The notes under the pieces: generated by a model
The model's database searches: none
Told to the model about the DNA's origin: nothing
What the model saw: only the letters and a program-made list of their open reading frames with translations
NCBI GenBank assembly: GCA_018971945.1
Contig: JAGWZH010000009.1
Location: 1-53,690, forward strand
Length of the DNA stretch: 53,690 nucleotides
Direction of reading: 5' to 3'
Origin: Alphaproteobacteria bacterium
Lineage (GTDB): Bacteria; Pseudomonadota; Alphaproteobacteria; Caulobacterales; Aquidulcibacteraceae
Position numbers and translations under genes: made by a program
Shown: piece by piece, positions 8,643 to 18,092 of the stretch
Position numbering within the stretch: position 1 is the first letter of the stretch
Layout: each line of letters starts with the position of its first letter

Positions 8643-10682
8643 ATGCCCAGGCTTTTCGGCGCGCTCAGCGGCGCGGTCTTTCTCGCCGGCGCCATGGCCC
8701 TACCCGCGGCGGCGCAAGAGACTGCTCCGGATGAAGTGATCTATGAGGCGAGATTCTTCGCCGAATACGCCCCTCAATCCGCCTTGGACATGGTGCGTCG
8801 AACGCCGGGTTTCACCCTGGACGAGGGCGAGAACGTGCGCGGTTTCGGCGGCGCGGCGGGCAACGTGCTCATCGACGGCGCGCGGCCCCCTGTCAAAGGT
8901 GACGGTCTCAGCGATTTTCTCGCGCGCATTCCATCTGAACAGGTTGCTGAGGTGCGCCTCATCCGCAATGCGCAAACAGCGGAGGCGCAAGGCCAGGCTC
9001 TGATCCTCAACATCATCCGCCGCCCTGTCGAAGCCAGCTCAGCCTGGAGCCTGGGCATCGAGCAGACGGGCGAAGGGTCGCCGGCGCCCTTTGGGTCCTT
9101 GTCCTTCGTCGGCGTGGCGGCGGGCTTTGAAGGCGCCTTTGAGATCGAGATTGTCACCGACCAGACGCCCTTCCGGACCCGGCGTGCGTTCTCGTCCCCG
9201 GATGGATCGGTTCTGGCGAACTGGTCTGAATCAAGGATCGAAGACTTTGAACGCGTGGGTTTCTCAGGCGACGCAAGTCGGACGCTCTGGGGCGGGGTGC
9301 TGGGGCTGGCGGGGGCTGCGCGATTGGACCGCTCCGCTCAAAGCCGGGAGAGTAGGCTCTATTTTGCGCGCCCTGCCGAAGGCTCCCCAGATGGCTTTGC
9401 CCCCTTCGCCGAGGCCGAAGAAGAATACGGCTTCTCCCTCGGCGCCGATTTCAGCCGCCGTTTCGGCGCCGCCGAGACCAGGCTCGTCGCTCTTCTGACG
9501 TGGGAGACCGAGACCGAAGAGCAGCGAGATAGCCGGCGCGACGCGGGGTTCGGGCTTCTGCGGAGACTGACGTCCGTTGCAGAGCGGGAGGCCTGGGAGG
9601 CGGTTGTCCGGGGCTCCGCCGCATGGGAGTTGGGTGAGGCGTGGCGGGTCGAGACCGCCGCCGAAGCCGCTTTCAATCGATTGAACTCTGAACTTTCGGT
9701 GACCGAGGACGAGGGAAGCGGCCCGATGCCTATTGTGATCCCGGGGGCCGCCGCAGTGGTAGGGGAATCGCGCGGAGAAGTGCTGTTCGCCATCGTCTAC
9801 GCGCCACCTGGTCGGCTGAGGATCGATGGCGCGCTGGGTGGAGAGAGCTCCCATATCGCAGTGAGCGGCGACGCCCAGAACAGCCAAGACTTTGTTTTCT
9901 TGAAGCCGCGCGCCTCGATCGCCTACGACCTCGGCGGTGGCGCATCCGTGAACCTGAGCGCCGAGCGCCGGATCGGCCAGCTCGATTTCGGCGATTTCGC
10001 CGCCAGCGCCCGTCTCTCCGATGGCGTCGCCACCGCCGGCAACCCTGCCCTTGGCCCCGATACGGCCCTGGTCTATCGCCTTGATTTTGACTGGCGCGGC
10101 GAAAATGGTCTCGCCTTAACGGTCGAGGCGTCGCATGAGGTACGCGACGGGGTTTTGGAGCAGGTGAGCTTGCCCACGGGCGGGGTCGGCGTCGCCAATG
10201 CAGGCGCCGCGACAGCCGCTGCCCTCCGCGTTTCGCTGGACTGGCCCATGGATGGGTTGATCGCTGGGGGGAAGCTCAGCCTTTCCGGAGAGAGCAATGA
10301 CAGCGTGTTTTCCGATCCCTTGACCCGCGCTGACCGTCTTTTGACCGATTTCAGCCCTTCATCGATAGAGGCGTCGTTCCGGCATGACCCTCCGGGCATG
10401 CCCTTCAGCTGGGGCGTCGAATGGCGGGGGAGCTCCCGGCAAATCAGTTATCGCATCGACTTGACTGACGAACGCGCCAGCGAGGCCCAACTCAGCGCCT
10501 TCGCCGAGACGACGTTATGGGGGCTGCGCAGCAGGCTCGAACTGCGCAATCTAGGCGGGTCCGGTTTCCGGCGCGAACGCCGAAATTTTCTTCCCGACCG
10601 GGCCGGCGCGCTCTCCGGGATCGAACGCCGCTGGACGACTTACGGGACCGTCGCCTCGTGGGAGATTGCTGGTCGGTTCTGA
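8643..10682 (+). CDS. TonB-dependent receptor-like outer-membrane protein
   Basis: A 679-aa outer-membrane protein. The signal peptide ends at about LPAAAQ. A plug-like domain follows (about 25-140), with DMVRRTPGFTL, GNVLIDG and the VRLIRN strand seen in TonB plug domains. The rest is a beta-barrel of alternating aromatic strands. The terminal residue is Phe (IAGRF), the usual outer-membrane sorting signal. I see no clear TonB box. The start at 8643 has GAGGAACGCGCC before it; the 46 codons upstream in frame are not signal-like. The substrate is unknown. It follows copper genes, but a 145-nt gap and a hairpin argue against one operon. Confidence 0.8.
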   Translation: MPRLFGALSGAVFLAGAMALPAAAQETAPDEVIYEARFFAEYAPQSALDMVRRTPGFTLDEGENVRGFGGAAGNVLIDGARPPVKGDGLSDFLARIPSEQVAEVRLIRNAQTAEAQGQALILNIIRRPVEASSAWSLGIEQTGEGSPAPFGSLSFVGVAAGFEGAFEIEIVTDQTPFRTRRAFSSPDGSVLANWSESRIEDFERVGFSGDASRTLWGGVLGLAGAARLDRSAQSRESRLYFARPAEGSPDGFAPFAEAEEEYGFSLGADFSRRFGAAETRLVALLTWETETEEQRDSRRDAGFGLLRRLTSVAEREAWEAVVRGSAAWELGEAWRVETAAEAAFNRLNSELSVTEDEGSGPMPIVIPGAAAVVGESRGEVLFAIVYAPPGRLRIDGALGGESSHIAVSGDAQNSQDFVFLKPRASIAYDLGGGASVNLSAERRIGQLDFGDFAASARLSDGVATAGNPALGPDTALVYRLDFDWRGENGLALTVEASHEVRDGVLEQVSLPTGGVGVANAGAATAAALRVSLDWPMDGLIAGGKLSLSGESNDSVFSDPLTRADRLLTDFSPSSIEASFRHDPPGMPFSWGVEWRGSSRQISYRIDLTDERASEAQLSAFAETTLWGLRSRLELRNLGGSGFRRERRNFLPDRAGALSGIERRWTTYGTVASWEIAGRF

Positions 10683-10809
10683 CGCTTTTGGCAGCATACG
10701 GCGCCCGCGATTCGGGCGGGGCGCCTGAGGGCTGGGCGGGGTTTCGGGCTGATGGGGTCGCAAAGAGCCTCGCTTTGAGGGCAGGCCCTGATCTGTCTAG
10801 GATGACCGC

Positions 10810-12219
10810 ATGTTCGACGAAATGCGCGATTCCCATGGCGGCGTGCGCGCGCCGTATCAACGGATTGAAGCTTGGCTTCAGTCTGCCGGCGTGGGCGCCT
10901 TGGCGGGGCGCCACGCGGAGGCCGAGGCCCTATTCCGCCGGATCGGGATCACTTTCGCTGTCTATGCCGAGGACGGCGGCGACCCCGAGCGGCTCATTCC
11001 TTTCGATCTCATCCCCCGGGTGTTTTCAGCCGCCGAGTGGCGCACTTTACAGCGGGGCATTAGGCAGCGCGCCCAAGCATTGAACGCGTTTCTCTATGAC
11101 GTCTACCACCGTGGCGAGATCTTGAAGGCAGGCGTTGTGCCAGAACATCTCGTCTATCGCAACGAGGCCTATTTGCCGGAGATGGCTGGCTTCGACCCTC
11201 CCGGCCGCGTCTACAGCCACATTGTCGGGGTGGACATCGTCCGCACTGGTCCGCACGATTTCCAGGTTCTGGAAGACAATTGCCGGACGCCCTCGGGCGT
11301 GTCCTACATGCTCGAGAACCGCGAGATCATGATGCGAATGTTCCCCGAGCTGTTCCGGGCTGGGGCCGTGGAAGCTGTGGACGCCTATCCGCGCCAATTG
11401 AAGCAGACCTTGGTCGAAGCCGCGCCTGCCAAGTGCGCGGGCGATCCCACCGTGGTTGTGCTCACGCCGGGTCCGCTGAACAGCGCCTATTTCGAACATT
11501 CATATCTCGCAGATCTGATGGGCGTCGAACTGGTTGAGGCCGCGGATCTTTTTGTGGACGAAGGGCTTTGCTGGATGCGCACCACACGCGGCCCTCAGCG
11601 CGTTGATGTCATCTACCGGCGCATCGACGACGCTTTCATCGATCCGCTCGCGTTCCGGCCTGACAGTCTTTTGGGCGTTCCGGGCCTGTTTAGCGTCTAT
11701 CGTGGCGGAGGGGTCGCCTTGTGCTCTGCGCCCGGCGCGGGCGTAGCCGACGACAAGGGGGTCTATGTCTTTGTTCCTGACATGATCCGCTTCTATCTGG
11801 GAGAAGCGCCCATCTTGAAAAACGTCGACACCTATCGCTGCGCCGATCCTGACGCGCTCAGCTATGTTCTAGCCAATCTCAAGGACCTGGTGGTGAAGGA
11901 GGCTCACGGGTCAGGCGGCTACGGTATGCTGATCGGCCCGCATGCTTCGAAAAAAGAGCTTGAGACGTTTCGCAAGAAGATTGAGGCCCGCCCAGAGGAC
12001 TACATCGCACAGCCGACTTTGGATCTGTCTACGGCTCCGGTGTTGGGTGAGAACGCGGTGGAAAATCGACACGTTGATTTTCGTCCCTATTGCCTGGTCG
12101 GCCGGGAGATCAGACTGACACCAGGAGGGCTGACCCGGGTCGCTCTACGAAAAGGGTCGTTGGTGGTCAATTCCTCCCAGGGGGGCGGGGTCAAGGACAC
12201 TTGGATCATGGCTGAGTAG
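10810..12219 (+). CDS. Circularly permuted type 2 ATP-grasp protein (Anbu operon)
   Basis: A 469-aa protein of the DUF404/DUF407 ATP-grasp type, a predicted peptide or amide ligase. Recognisable segments are the N-terminal region with YDVYH, EDNCRTPSGVSYMLENR (ATP-grasp core), RRIDDAFIDPL, and the glycine-rich VVKEAHGSGGYGMLIGP. It is the first of four tightly spaced genes (alpha-E, transglutaminase, Anbu peptidase). This set is known as a conserved bacterial cluster proposed to make and break peptide-like linkages. The exact substrate is unknown in the family. Confidence 0.9.
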   Translation: MFDEMRDSHGGVRAPYQRIEAWLQSAGVGALAGRHAEAEALFRRIGITFAVYAEDGGDPERLIPFDLIPRVFSAAEWRTLQRGIRQRAQALNAFLYDVYHRGEILKAGVVPEHLVYRNEAYLPEMAGFDPPGRVYSHIVGVDIVRTGPHDFQVLEDNCRTPSGVSYMLENREIMMRMFPELFRAGAVEAVDAYPRQLKQTLVEAAPAKCAGDPTVVVLTPGPLNSAYFEHSYLADLMGVELVEAADLFVDEGLCWMRTTRGPQRVDVIYRRIDDAFIDPLAFRPDSLLGVPGLFSVYRGGGVALCSAPGAGVADDKGVYVFVPDMIRFYLGEAPILKNVDTYRCADPDALSYVLANLKDLVVKEAHGSGGYGMLIGPHASKKELETFRKKIEARPEDYIAQPTLDLSTAPVLGENAVENRHVDFRPYCLVGREIRLTPGGLTRVALRKGSLVVNSSQGGGVKDTWIMAE

Positions 12220-12228
12220 AGAGCTGCG

Positions 12229-13155
12229 ATGCTGAGCAGGACCGCGGAGAATTTATTCTGGATGGGGCGCTATATCGAACGCGCCGATGCGACGGCGCGG
12301 CTTATCGAGATGGGCCGGGGAATGGCGATGTTGCCGGGTTCGAACGAGAGCGAGGAGTGGCGCAGCGTCGCCCGCGCCACCGCCGCGCCTGAAAGCCTCA
12401 CTGGCGAGGGCGCCGCTGCCGAAGACGTGATCCGCCATTTATTATTGGATGCGGATAATCCGTCATCGATACGGTCTTGCTTGGTCCAGGCCCGGGCAAA
12501 TGGCCGCGCGATCCGCACAGCCCTCACTCAGGACATGTGGGAGACCCTGAACGACGGCTGGCGGACTTTGGAGCAGGCAACGCCAGCACGGCTCAAGGAT
12601 GATTTGCCGCGGTATCTTGACTGGACCCGCCAGCGGGCGGCTGCTTTTCGCGGCGCCGCGGAGACATCGCTTTTGCGTAATGACGGCTACGCGTTCTTGC
12701 GGCTCGGCGAATATGTTGAGCGGGCGGACATGACCCTCAGGCTGCTGGACGTGAAATATTACGTCCTTCTGCCCGAGACCGACGTCGTCGGCGGCGGCAG
12801 GGACTATCATCAATGGACCTCGGTCTTGCGGGCCACCAGCGCGCTGCGCACCTATCATCATGTCCACCGAGACAATTACACGCCTTGGGGAATTGCGGAA
12901 TTCCTCGTGCTGAATCGGATGTTTCCGCGCTCGGTGATGTTTTCCTATCTAGGCCTGGAACGGTATTTGGAGGATCTTGCCGCGGTCTATGGGGTCCGGC
13001 GCGCGTGCCAGAACACCGCTGCGGGCATGGTTAAGCGATTGATGGGTTTTGACACGGGCGGCCTGTTCCAGTTCGGCCTGCATGAGTTCATCGTGGAGGC
13101 TGTTGGTTGCACACACCGGCTCTCGCGCGAGATCGCCGCGGCTTATGATTTCTGA
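12229..13155 (+). CDS. Alpha-E domain protein (DUF403, Anbu operon)
   Basis: A 308-aa, almost entirely helical protein of the alpha-E family. It begins with LSRTAENLFWMGRYIERAD, the family signature. A second similar ERADMTLRLLDVKYY segment and the C-terminal CTHRLSREIAAAYDF also match. Alpha-E proteins always accompany the permuted ATP-grasp ligase and probably act as its partner or scaffold. It starts 9 nt after the ATP-grasp stop and ends 6 nt before the transglutaminase start, so the genes are translationally close. Confidence 0.9.
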   Translation: MLSRTAENLFWMGRYIERADATARLIEMGRGMAMLPGSNESEEWRSVARATAAPESLTGEGAAAEDVIRHLLLDADNPSSIRSCLVQARANGRAIRTALTQDMWETLNDGWRTLEQATPARLKDDLPRYLDWTRQRAAAFRGAAETSLLRNDGYAFLRLGEYVERADMTLRLLDVKYYVLLPETDVVGGGRDYHQWTSVLRATSALRTYHHVHRDNYTPWGIAEFLVLNRMFPRSVMFSYLGLERYLEDLAAVYGVRRACQNTAAGMVKRLMGFDTGGLFQFGLHEFIVEAVGCTHRLSREIAAAYDF

Positions 13156-13161
13156 CCCGCC

Positions 13162-13971
13162 ATGAAGATCACGATCCGCCACCAGACCCGATACGCCTAC
13201 AGCCCCCCCGCCGGCCGCGCGGCTTTGCGTCTGCGCCTGTTTCCGCCGCAGTTCGACACCCAGCAACCTCTCGGCTGGACGGTGACAGTCAATGGCCAGC
13301 CCGTAGCGCCTTTGCACACGGCGGCCTTTGGCGAACAGGAGGCGGTGTGGAGCACCAGGGAGCCACAGACCGAGCTGTTAATCCTGGCCGCTGGAGTGGT
13401 TGACGCTAAAGACGGAGCGGGCGTGGTTCGGGGACTTCAGGACTATGCAAGGCCTGGCGTGTTCTTGCGCGCCACCTCCCTCACAGCCATTGACAGAGCC
13501 TTAAGCGGGCTTGCCCAAGAGGCACGCTGTGGGAGTAGTCTTGACACCTTGCATGCCCTTTGCGGTCTGGTCGCCGATCGCGTCGCCTATCAGCCGCGCA
13601 AGACCCATAGCCAGACCACGGCCGCCGAGGCTCTGGCGCAAGGCTACGGCGTTTGCCAGGATCATGCCCATGTGTTCATCGCGACGGCCCGGTCGATCGG
13701 CATCCCCGCCCGTTATGTGATGGGTTATATGGCGGCGGAAGAAGACTTTCATGAGACGCACGCCTGGGCCGAAGCCTTTGTGCCGGAATTGGCCGCTTGG
13801 GTGGGGTTTGACCCGGCCAACCGGCGCTGTCCCACCGACGCCTATGTCCGGTTGGGGTGTGGGTTTGACGCTGAGGGAGCTGCGCCCATAAGGGGGTGCG
13901 TGGGACCTGGAAGCAAGGAGACGCTGACAGCGGCGGTGGACATCGCCCTCTGCGGTGCGCAGGAGCAATGA
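13162..13971 (+). CDS. Transglutaminase-like cysteine protease (Anbu operon)
   Basis: A 269-aa protein with an N-terminal beta domain (about 1-110) opening with the family signature IRHQTRYAYS. The papain-like transglutaminase core follows. The catalytic triad is Cys165 in GYGVCQDHAH, His200 in ETHAWAE and Asp217 in GFDPANRR. In this cluster it is thought to be a peptidase or amidase working against the ATP-grasp ligase product. It has no signal peptide, so it should be cytoplasmic. It sits between the alpha-E gene and the Anbu gene. Confidence 0.92.
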   Translation: MKITIRHQTRYAYSPPAGRAALRLRLFPPQFDTQQPLGWTVTVNGQPVAPLHTAAFGEQEAVWSTREPQTELLILAAGVVDAKDGAGVVRGLQDYARPGVFLRATSLTAIDRALSGLAQEARCGSSLDTLHALCGLVADRVAYQPRKTHSQTTAAEALAQGYGVCQDHAHVFIATARSIGIPARYVMGYMAAEEDFHETHAWAEAFVPELAAWVGFDPANRRCPTDAYVRLGCGFDAEGAAPIRGCVGPGSKETLTAAVDIALCGAQEQ

Positions 13972-13993
13972 ACTTCAAACGAGGCGGTGGGCC

Positions 13994-14806
13994 ATGACCT
14001 ATTGTCTGGCGCTGAAAGTGCGGGAAGGGCTGGTGCTGTTGTCAGACACTCGCACCAATGCGGGCGTGGACAATATCGGCCGTTTCAAAAAAATGTTTCT
14101 CTGGCGCACCCATGGGGAGCGGGCCGTCGCATTGTGCGCCGCCGGCAATCTGGGCATTACCCAGGGGGTCATCACCCGGCTTCAGGCCGACATTGACAAA
14201 GCAAAGCGCTCCAAGAAGGTTGAGAGCCTCCTGTCCTGCGCGACGATCTATCGGGCGGCTGAGTTGGTCGGCGAAGCGATGGCCTCGATGCAGGCTCGCG
14301 ACCGCGCCCGTATCGAGGCGCAGGGCGCGGCCGCCGACGCCAGCATTATCGTCGCCGGGCAGCGCCAGGGAGGACAGCCCCGCCTCTTCATGGTGTACGC
14401 CGCCGGCAATTTCATCGAGGCCACTGACGACACGCCCTATTTCCAGATTGGCGAACACAAATATGGCAAGCCGATCTTGGATCGGGTCATCAAGCCGACG
14501 ACCCCTTTGGACGAAGCATTAAAGGCCGCTTTGGTGTCGATGGACTCCACCCTGCGTTCCAATCTCTCGGTTGGCATGCCGCTTGACCTGGCGGTTATCC
14601 CCGCCGACGCCGCTGGCGAAGCCCATACGAGGCGTTTTGAGGCCGATGATCCGGTTTTCCGGCACATCAGCGAGCATTGGGCGGCGGCGCTTCGGGACGC
14701 GTTTCATTCGCTGCCTGCGGTGCCCTGGGCCACGGGAAGCGTCCCTTCGGCGCCTTTATCGATTGGCGCGGCGGCAATTGCAGGGCATCGTGAGGTCCGC
14801 GAATAA
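13994..14806 (+). CDS. Anbu (HslV-like proteasome-type peptidase)
   Basis: A 270-aa proteasome-fold Ntn hydrolase of the Anbu family. The N-terminus MTYCLALKVREGLVLLSDTR gives Thr2 as the predicted nucleophile after Met removal, and RTNAGVDNI with the FKKM segment matches the family. GEHKYGKPILDRV and the SMDSTLRSNLSVG strand are further hallmarks. The open frame starts at 13955, but the ATG at 13994 gives the conserved N-terminus needed for activity. Known Anbu assemblies form open helical rings without an ATPase. A penicillin-acylase-type gene follows after 10 nt. Confidence 0.93.
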   Translation: MTYCLALKVREGLVLLSDTRTNAGVDNIGRFKKMFLWRTHGERAVALCAAGNLGITQGVITRLQADIDKAKRSKKVESLLSCATIYRAAELVGEAMASMQARDRARIEAQGAAADASIIVAGQRQGGQPRLFMVYAAGNFIEATDDTPYFQIGEHKYGKPILDRVIKPTTPLDEALKAALVSMDSTLRSNLSVGMPLDLAVIPADAAGEAHTRRFEADDPVFRHISEHWAAALRDAFHSLPAVPWATGSVPSAPLSIGAAAIAGHREVRE

Positions 14807-14816
14807 GGGGCTGAGG

Positions 14817-17105
14817 ATGGCGAAATCCGTCGTGAGGTGGGCCTTGGGCCTGACCCTGCTGCTTCTGGCCGGGGCGGCGAGCCTGGCTGGCTACGTGGTG
14901 TGGCGTTTCAACGCGCCGCCGCCCGCGCTTTCCGGGGAAGCGCATCTGCCGGGCGCGGATGGTCGGATCATGCTGATCAGGGATCGGTATGGCGTGCCCC
15001 ATGTTTTCGCCGACTCCGAGGCTGACCTTTATCGAGGCCTGGGTTTCGCCCACGCCCAGGATCGTTTTTTCCAAATGGACGCGACGCGCCGGGCCATGCA
15101 GGGTCGGCTCTCCGAGCTCTTGGGGCAGAGCGTTGTTCCCATTGACGCCCGTGCCCGGATCATGGGGTGGCGGCATGTGGCGGAGGCCCAGCTTGCGGCT
15201 TTGTCGCCTGAGGCGCGCGCCATCCTGGAGGCCTATGCCGAAGGGGTGAACGCGCAATTGGCCCTTGGTCCAGCGCCACCGGAGTACGCGCTCTTTTTCG
15301 CCCGCCCTGAACCCTGGACCCCGGCAGACAGCCTCGCGGTCTCCCTGGCCATGACCGACACGCTTTCCGGCGGCGCCTATATGGAGCGGACTCGCGAGCG
15401 GCTGGCGGGGGTCCTCTCCGAGGCCCAGATCGGGGAATTCCTGGCCGACTATCCCGATTTCGCCCCGACCTCTTATCGCGGCGCCGATCTGGCTGCGGTC
15501 CCGGCCGCGCCGACCATGGAGACTGAGCTCCCTGGCTCAAACGCCTGGGTGGTTGCGGGAGCGCGCACCGCAACGGGCCGGCCGATCCTGGCGAATGATC
15601 CGCATTTACCGCTTCAGGCGCCGGGGCCGTTCTATCTCTCTCGCCTGCAAGGTCCGGACGGTCCCCTGATCGGCGCCAGCCTCCCTGGCGCGCCGAATAT
15701 CGTCATCGGCCGGAGCGACACCCTAGCCTGGGGCACGACCACCCATGCGGTAGACGCCGAAGACGATGTGCTTTTGACCCCTGAGATGAGCGTGGTAGAG
15801 ACGACCGAGACGATCCGGGTCCGGGAATGGTTGGTCTTCTCCCGGACAGAAACCATCACCGTGCGGCGCACCGCGGACGGCCCGATCTTGGACCGGAGAT
15901 GGTTTGACTTGGATGGCCTCTATGAAGGGCGCGAAGTGGTGCTGCGCACCATTGCAGACGATCCCGACAATGGCGTTGCTGAGGCAGTTTATCAAGCATC
16001 CAAGGCAAAAAGCGTGGAGGCTTATTTCGCCGCTCTCGCTCCTTGGACAGCCCCACCCCAAAACCTCGTCGTCGCCGACGCCGAGGGCCATATCGGTCTG
16101 ATTTCTCCCGGGCGTTTCCCTCGGAGGGACGCGCAAGGCGCATGGGTTGGCGAGATCCCGGAGCGGCTTTACAGCATGGATCCAGCCGAGGGTTTCTTCG
16201 CGACCGCCAATAATCTGCAAACGCCCCGCGAATTCCCATATCCCATGCCCGGCGGACATGATCCGTTCCGTGTCGCAAGGATTGCCGAGGTTCTGGCCTC
16301 TGACGCGAGCGTGACCCTTGAAGAGACCCGCGCGCTGCAATTGGATCGGCAGTCGGTGCTGGCTGCGCGCCTTTCGTCAGTTCTGACGCAGGCGACCCCG
16401 CAAACCCCCGAGGGCCGGGCGATGCAGGCCCGGCTTGCGGCTTGGGACGGGGTCGCCCGCCCCGACGCGAGGGAGCCAACCATGTTCGCCTATTGGACCC
16501 GCGCGATCGGCGAAAAGCTTTATGCGGACGAATTGGGGGAGGCGCTGTTCTTGCGGTTCCAAGGGCCCCGCGACGTCTTTATCGACGGTGTTCTAACAGG
16601 CGCGCTCTCCGCCCAATGGTGCGACGACGTCACGACAGCGGAAACATCGGAGAGTTGTGCAGCGATCGTGGGGTCGGCGTTCGACGCTGCATCGCAAACC
16701 CTGGCCGCCGAGCGCGGCGCGAGCGAGGGCGGATGGGATTGGGGCGAGGCCCATGCCGCCCGGTTCGCTCATCCGGTTCTATCCCGGCTTCCGCTTGTCG
16801 GCGATCGGTTTGTAGTGACCACGCCCTTTGGCGGCAACAGCACAACGGTCAATGTCGCGCGCAATTGGCATGACAGACCAGCCTACCATACGGTGCACGC
16901 CGCAGGGATGCGGATGATCGTCGATTTCAGTGATCTGAACGGATCATTATTCATCGTCACGCCTGGACAATCGGGGCATCCGCATTCGGTCCATTTCGGA
17001 GATCTAGCGCCTCTATGGGGTCAAGGCGATTATATCCAGATCCGGAGCGACTGGAGCGTCTCAGACCCACCTCAAGGGGCATCTGTTCTTGTCCTTGTCC
17101 CTTAA
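14817..17105 (+). CDS. Penicillin acylase family Ntn hydrolase (S45)
   Basis: A 762-aa amide hydrolase of the S45 family, which covers penicillin G acylases, acyl-homoserine lactone acylases and similar amidases. A membrane or signal segment spans about residues 8-30. The alpha chain includes RDRYGVPHVFA and FAHAQDRFFQMDA. The beta chain should begin at Ser241 in LPGSNAWVV, the self-processing nucleophile. ILANDPHLPL and SDTLAWGTT are family motifs. The start at 14817 is chosen because GAGG precedes it and it gives a signal peptide; the frame is open further upstream. Natural substrate unknown. It lies 10 nt after Anbu and is probably co-transcribed. Confidence 0.9.
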   Translation: MAKSVVRWALGLTLLLLAGAASLAGYVVWRFNAPPPALSGEAHLPGADGRIMLIRDRYGVPHVFADSEADLYRGLGFAHAQDRFFQMDATRRAMQGRLSELLGQSVVPIDARARIMGWRHVAEAQLAALSPEARAILEAYAEGVNAQLALGPAPPEYALFFARPEPWTPADSLAVSLAMTDTLSGGAYMERTRERLAGVLSEAQIGEFLADYPDFAPTSYRGADLAAVPAAPTMETELPGSNAWVVAGARTATGRPILANDPHLPLQAPGPFYLSRLQGPDGPLIGASLPGAPNIVIGRSDTLAWGTTTHAVDAEDDVLLTPEMSVVETTETIRVREWLVFSRTETITVRRTADGPILDRRWFDLDGLYEGREVVLRTIADDPDNGVAEAVYQASKAKSVEAYFAALAPWTAPPQNLVVADAEGHIGLISPGRFPRRDAQGAWVGEIPERLYSMDPAEGFFATANNLQTPREFPYPMPGGHDPFRVARIAEVLASDASVTLEETRALQLDRQSVLAARLSSVLTQATPQTPEGRAMQARLAAWDGVARPDAREPTMFAYWTRAIGEKLYADELGEALFLRFQGPRDVFIDGVLTGALSAQWCDDVTTAETSESCAAIVGSAFDAASQTLAAERGASEGGWDWGEAHAARFAHPVLSRLPLVGDRFVVTTPFGGNSTTVNVARNWHDRPAYHTVHAAGMRMIVDFSDLNGSLFIVTPGQSGHPHSVHFGDLAPLWGQGDYIQIRSDWSVSDPPQGASVLVLVP

Positions 17106-17134
17106 ATTGTGAGGCTGCCGGGCCGGGGAGAGGC

Positions 17135-18091
17135 TCAATGCGGCGGGTGGGGCGTCTCGGCGGCGTCGGAGGGCGAAGGTCCGCGGAGAACAGTTCTGAA
17201 GCCGATATGCGCAGCGCCCATGGTGGGGTCCCCCGGTTGGCGAGCGGCGGTCCGGTAGCGGTGGCAAAAGGCGTCGGCGCAGAGATAGGAGCCGCCTTTG
17301 ACGATATAGGCGCCTGGGGCGGCCATAGGCGCGGCGGGAGGCCAGGGGTCAGCAACGATCTCCCAGACATTGCCGGCCATGTCGTAAAGCCCGAGACCAT
17401 TGGGAGCGAAGCAGCCGACCGGCGCCCGGCCCTGATAGCCGTCATCGCCGGTGTTGCGCACGGGAAACAAGCCTTGCCATATATTGGCGCGGGGGGCTGG
17501 ATCTGATGAGGCTTGATTGCCCCAGGGATAGCGTGCGGCCCGAAGTCCGCCCTGGGCCGCGCGTTCCCATTCCGCTTCGGTCGGCAGGTCTCGGCCCAGC
17601 CAGCGCGCATAGGCGAGAGCATCCTGCTGGGTCAGATGCACGACGGGCTCGGCTCCGCGGCCTTCCAGATTGCTGCCTTCACCTTCCGGGTTTCGCCATG
17701 TGGCTGTGGGGTCGATCCGCCACCATTGGCTTGCATCGCTCAGATCGGCTAAATGCGAAGGCGGGACAAAGCGGGCCGAACCTGCGGCGTTGCGTTCGGC
17801 CGTCGTGACGTAATTTGTGGCGGCGACGAAAGCTGCGTACTGGTCGTTGGTCACCTCGAAAGCGTCGATCCAAAATCCCGCCAAACTGGCTTCTTGTGCC
17901 GGCGATTCCTCTGGCCAGGGATCGGGAGAGCCCAGAGTCGTCAAGGCCGCAGGCAGCCAGATCATCCCGCCGGGATCGAAAGGCTTGGGCATTGGGGGAG
18001 GCGCTGCGCAGGCGCTTTGCCGCGGATGGACCTGCGGCGGGCCGCAGCCTGTCATCAGCACAATGCATACGACCAGGAGCAGCGTGCGCAT
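17135..18091 (-). CDS. Formylglycine-generating-enzyme family lipoprotein
   Basis: A 318-aa protein of the FGE/SUMF1 fold. FGE oxidises a Cys in sulfatases to formylglycine. The N-terminal signal peptide ends in lipobox LMTGC, so Cys16 would be lipidated and the enzyme would sit outside the cytoplasm. The domain starts at about residue 40. Signatures are TNDQYAAFVAAT, LPTEAEWERAA, YDMAGNVWEIVAD and GGSYLCADAFCHRYR, with the copper-binding pair Cys271/Cys276 intact. The ATG at 18091 is preferred over the TTG at 18103. It follows tetR in the same direction. It could have drifted to another role, but the Cys pair argues for real FGE chemistry. Confidence 0.85.
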   Translation of the reverse strand: MRTLLLVVCIVLMTGCGPPQVHPRQSACAAPPPMPKPFDPGGMIWLPAALTTLGSPDPWPEESPAQEASLAGFWIDAFEVTNDQYAAFVAATNYVTTAERNAAGSARFVPPSHLADLSDASQWWRIDPTATWRNPEGEGSNLEGRGAEPVVHLTQQDALAYARWLGRDLPTEAEWERAAQGGLRAARYPWGNQASSDPAPRANIWQGLFPVRNTGDDGYQGRAPVGCFAPNGLGLYDMAGNVWEIVADPWPPAAPMAAPGAYIVKGGSYLCADAFCHRYRTAARQPGDPTMGAAHIGFRTVLRGPSPSDAAETPHPPH

Positions 18092-18092
18092 C

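Noticed and set aside
14817-17105. Beta-lactam resistance or antibiotic synthesis function for the penicillin acylase homologue
   Set aside because: S45 amidases have many substrates, and the neighbours are the Anbu cluster with no antibiotic genes. Only the family is supported.
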